Source: AWTP1-13 sp050248715
GTDB taxonomy: Bacteria; Pseudomonadota; Alphaproteobacteria; Rhizobiales; Hyphomicrobiaceae
DNA length: 64,000 nucleotides
Direction: 5' to 3'
Assembly: GCA_050248715.1 (NCBI GenBank)
Contig: JBFWRV010000001.1
Span: forward strand, 186,001-250,000
The notes beneath the pieces are model-generated. The model had not been told where the DNA came from, did not search any database, and saw nothing but the letters and a program-made list of their open reading frames with translations. Below, in pieces: positions 61,826-64,000 of the stretch. Position 1 is the first letter of the stretch; every line of letters starts with the position of its first letter. The translations under genes and the position numbers were made by a program.

Positions 61826-62608
61826 TTAGCTCATAAAGCCGAGGATCGCAGCCGCTACCTCGTCGGGTTTGTCGAGTTCGGCCAGATGCCCCGCCCCGGC
61901 AATGATTTTCGTCTCGGTCGCCGCCTTCATCGCTTTCGCGATGGTGCCAGCGTAGCTCCTGGGCATCAGGCGGTCCTTCTCGCCCCAGAGCAGCAAGGTC
62001 GGCGCCTTGATGCAGGGCAGACGGCGCTCAAGCTTCGTGTTGCCAAGCGGCCAGAAGACGCGCGCGGCGGCCTCGTTCGCGCGCGTCTGCTCGATCGGCC
62101 ACTCGACGGAGTTGGCACCGGCCGGCATGGCCTTGAGCTTCCTGTACGTGTCGGGATCGGCCGTCATGAGGCCCGGGATGTCCTCCTGCTTCTGTGCCCA
62201 GGGATCAGTCGCCGGGTCCTTCTCGTCGAACAGGCCGAACGGCGCGATCAGCGCGAGGCGCTTGACCTTCTCCGGCCAGATCGCCGCCACCTCCGCGGCG
62301 AACGAGCCGCCGACCGAGCTGCCGACGAGATCGGCGCCGGCAAGGCCCGATTTGTCGATCGCATCGCGCACGGCCAGCACCCAGTCGAGGTGCGTGTCGA
62401 GCACGGAATGCCCGCGATCGCCCCCGGGAAAGCCCGGCAGCGATGGCACGATCACCGTGCGCGCCTCCGCCAGCCTGTCGAGGAACGGCACCCAGCGCGG
62501 CAAGCCTCCGTAGCCCGCGAGGAAGCCGAGCTTCGGTCCCTTGCCCTTGCGCCACACACGCGTGGCAAATCCATTGATGTCGACGGTTGACGTCTCGGGC
62601 TCGCTCAC
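61826..62608 (-). CDS. Alpha/beta hydrolase
   Basis: 260 aa. Nucleophile elbow GSSVGGS, oxyanion region GYGGLPRW, Asp in LLWGEKDRLMP and His in GAGHLAELD. A cap domain (about 130-185) is present. Likely hydrolyses an ester, lactone or C-C bond in the product of the adjacent monooxygenase. ATG 62608. Confidence 0.92.
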   Translation of the reverse strand: MSEPETSTVDINGFATRVWRKGKGPKLGFLAGYGGLPRWVPFLDRLAEARTVIVPSLPGFPGGDRGHSVLDTHLDWVLAVRDAIDKSGLAGADLVGSSVGGSFAAEVAAIWPEKVKRLALIAPFGLFDEKDPATDPWAQKQEDIPGLMTADPDTYRKLKAMPAGANSVEWPIEQTRANEAAARVFWPLGNTKLERRLPCIKAPTLLLWGEKDRLMPRSYAGTIAKAMKAATETKIIAGAGHLAELDKPDEVAAAILGFMS

Positions 62609-62651
62609 GCTGCCGTCTCCGTTGCTGCGAGAATGCTGGCCGCGCCCGATG

Positions 62652-63947
62652 TCACTCAGCGGCAGTTGCCGGCATGAACGCGGGCAGGCTGGCGCGCTGT
62701 CGCTTCTCCATGGGCTTGGGCCACCAGCGGTTCTCCCACTCCGCGAACACCGGCCGGAGCTTCGGCATCACCTTCTCGGCAAACAGCCGCGTATTGTACT
62801 TGGTGGTCTCGCTCGAGAGGTTGCCGAACTGCATCAGCAGCATGAGCTGGCCGATGTTGAGCGTGGTGGCGAGCTCGCGCAGCTGCTCCACAACGTCGTC
62901 AGGCGAGCCGACGATGACGTAGCCGTTCTCGACGATGCTCTTCATGTCGCGGGCGAGCGACTGCATCTTTGTCGCGGAAGAGGCGTTGGTGGACGGCCCG
63001 CCGGCCGCCTTGCCCTCCGCCGCCATCTTGACTTGGCTCTCGATGCCGACGCGCTGGGTCGCTTCCGTGACGTAGCCGGGCGGCCCGGCGAAGCGCGCAT
63101 CGACGTGCAGGCAGCGGCCGTAGAAGTATTCCGCGGGCTCGGTGTAGAGGTCGTAGGCCTGCTGCCGGCTCTCGGCGACGCCGACAACCTGGGCGAAGCC
63201 CGCACGATACGGATTGCGGTCCTTGCCGAGCCGGCTCATCTCCTCCCAGAAACCCTTCATGACGTTCTGCGCCATCTTGTAGCCGTAGTAGGAGAGATAG
63301 CAGAACACGTAGTCCATCTCGGCCGCCCAGCGCCACGTCTCCACCGAGCCGGCGCCGGGAATCCAGATCGGCGGATGCGGCTGCTGGATCGGCCGCGGCC
63401 AGATGTTCACGTAGCGCTGCTGATTGTAGCGGCCGTTGAAGGCGAAGGTGTCCTTCTCGGTCCAGGCGCGCAGCACGAGGTCGTGCGCCTCGTAGTAGCG
63501 GTCGCGTAGGTGGCTCGGGTTAGTGCCGTAGGCATACGTGGTGTCCATCGGCGTGCCGACGGGGAAGCCGGCGATCAGCCGCCCGCCCGAGATGCAGTCG
63601 ATCATGGCGAACTCTTCCGCCACGCGCGTTGGCGGATTGTAGAGCGCCAGGCTGTTGCCGAGCACGCAGATCGCAGTGTCCGTCGTGCGTCGCGACAATG
63701 CGGACGCGATCAGGTTCGGCGAGGGCATGAGCCCGTAGCCGTTGGAGTGGTGCTCGTTGCAGCAGATGGCATCGAAGCCGCACTCGGCCGCGTACTCGAG
63801 CTCGTCGAGGAACTCGTTGTACATCAAGTGCGCGCGCTTGGGATCGAACAGCGAGGAGTGGATGTCCACCCAGACGGAGGGGTGCTTCTCCTTGAAGTCG
63901 TCCGGAAGCTCCTTGTAGGGCATCAGGTGAAACCACAGGAACTTCAT
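62652..63947 (-). CDS. LLM-class flavin-dependent oxidoreductase
   Basis: 431 aa luciferase-like monooxygenase, third in the window. KFLWFHLMPYKELPDDFKEK at the start, CCNEHHSNGYGLMPSPN (EHH motif), and INCISGG-like IDCISGGRLIAGFPVGTP. GGGAGA precedes ATG 63947. It is 43 bases upstream of the alpha/beta hydrolase and heads the operon. Confidence 0.92.
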   Translation of the reverse strand: MKFLWFHLMPYKELPDDFKEKHPSVWVDIHSSLFDPKRAHLMYNEFLDELEYAAECGFDAICCNEHHSNGYGLMPSPNLIASALSRRTTDTAICVLGNSLALYNPPTRVAEEFAMIDCISGGRLIAGFPVGTPMDTTYAYGTNPSHLRDRYYEAHDLVLRAWTEKDTFAFNGRYNQQRYVNIWPRPIQQPHPPIWIPGAGSVETWRWAAEMDYVFCYLSYYGYKMAQNVMKGFWEEMSRLGKDRNPYRAGFAQVVGVAESRQQAYDLYTEPAEYFYGRCLHVDARFAGPPGYVTEATQRVGIESQVKMAAEGKAAGGPSTNASSATKMQSLARDMKSIVENGYVIVGSPDDVVEQLRELATTLNIGQLMLLMQFGNLSSETTKYNTRLFAEKVMPKLRPVFAEWENRWWPKPMEKRQRASLPAFMPATAAE

Positions 63948-64000
63948 GGGGCGTTCTCCCGTTGCGGCCTGTCTTGCGCGGCGTTGTTTTCTCCTCCACG

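Noticed and set aside
1..64000. CRISPR array, prophage or insertion sequence
   Set aside because: No regularly spaced repeats, integrase, transposase or phage structural gene seen; only short palindromes.

Overview
The window is high-GC DNA from an alphaproteobacterium, most likely a member of the Hyphomicrobiales (Rhizobiales). The main reasons are a complete PhyR/NepR/EcfG general stress response locus with a matching GGAAC-N16-CGTT promoter, a Ku/LigD end-joining pair, an alphaproteobacterial-type LexA box (GTTC-N7-GTTC), Tat-exported binding proteins and the style of the petABC operon. Cytochrome b and c1 are separate genes, unlike the fused fbcH of Bradyrhizobium. I see no phage, insertion sequence, rRNA or CRISPR array. 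One tRNA-Gly(GCC) is present.

Layout. 1-2890: ligD (cut by the window edge) and ku, minus strand. 3269-5404: general stress response locus with two nepR-like genes, phyR and ecfG. 5777-13725: a cytochrome P450, a PLP-dependent gamma-lyase/synthase, a run of small membrane proteins (DUF4203-like, DUF1269), an AI-2E-type permease and a membrane-anchored metallophosphoesterase. 14241-17552: a TRAP transporter, with the binding protein convergent to the two permease genes. 18086-30943: a catabolic/transport block with a flavin monooxygenase, an ABC importer with three paralogous binding proteins (the third frameshifted), an AtzG-like protein with a frameshifted AtzE-like amidase, a PEP-mutase/isocitrate-lyase-like enzyme, an amidohydrolase and a second flavin monooxygenase. 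30977-35518: tex and a UvrD-like helicase, separated by palindromic repeats.

35741-40129 is a gene-sparse stress islet: small secreted, membrane and basic proteins, two universal stress proteins, two EcfG-type promoter matches and a candidate structured sRNA with a strong terminator. 40392-44214 holds tRNA-Gly, a ProX-type editing deacylase, a thioredoxin-TPR chaperone (CnoX), a Lon-N-domain protein, a Trm112-like protein, a lipoprotein and a NIPSNAP protein. 44346-47102 is the cytochrome bc1 operon. 47488-51718 holds trmL, a response regulator, a DMT exporter, an extensin-like protein, a DUF1674 (SdhAF4-like) protein and htpX. 52004-56340 holds B12-dependent nrdJ, with a LexA box upstream, plus ubiK-like and ybjN-like genes. 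56636-63947 is a second catabolic block: a TauD-type dioxygenase, a PQQ sugar dehydrogenase, gamma-glutamyltransferase, and a minus-strand operon of luciferase-like monooxygenase, alpha/beta hydrolase and TIM-barrel epimerase.

How it fits together. The stress sigma factor encoded at 4482-5060 has plausible target promoters at its own operon, in front of ku, and in front of two small genes in the 35-40 kb islet. The window may therefore hold both the regulator and part of its regulon. The two catabolic blocks look like accessory scavenging modules for small organic acids or amides; their substrates cannot be read from sequence. Three copies of a REP-like palindrome are scattered between 44 and 61 kb.
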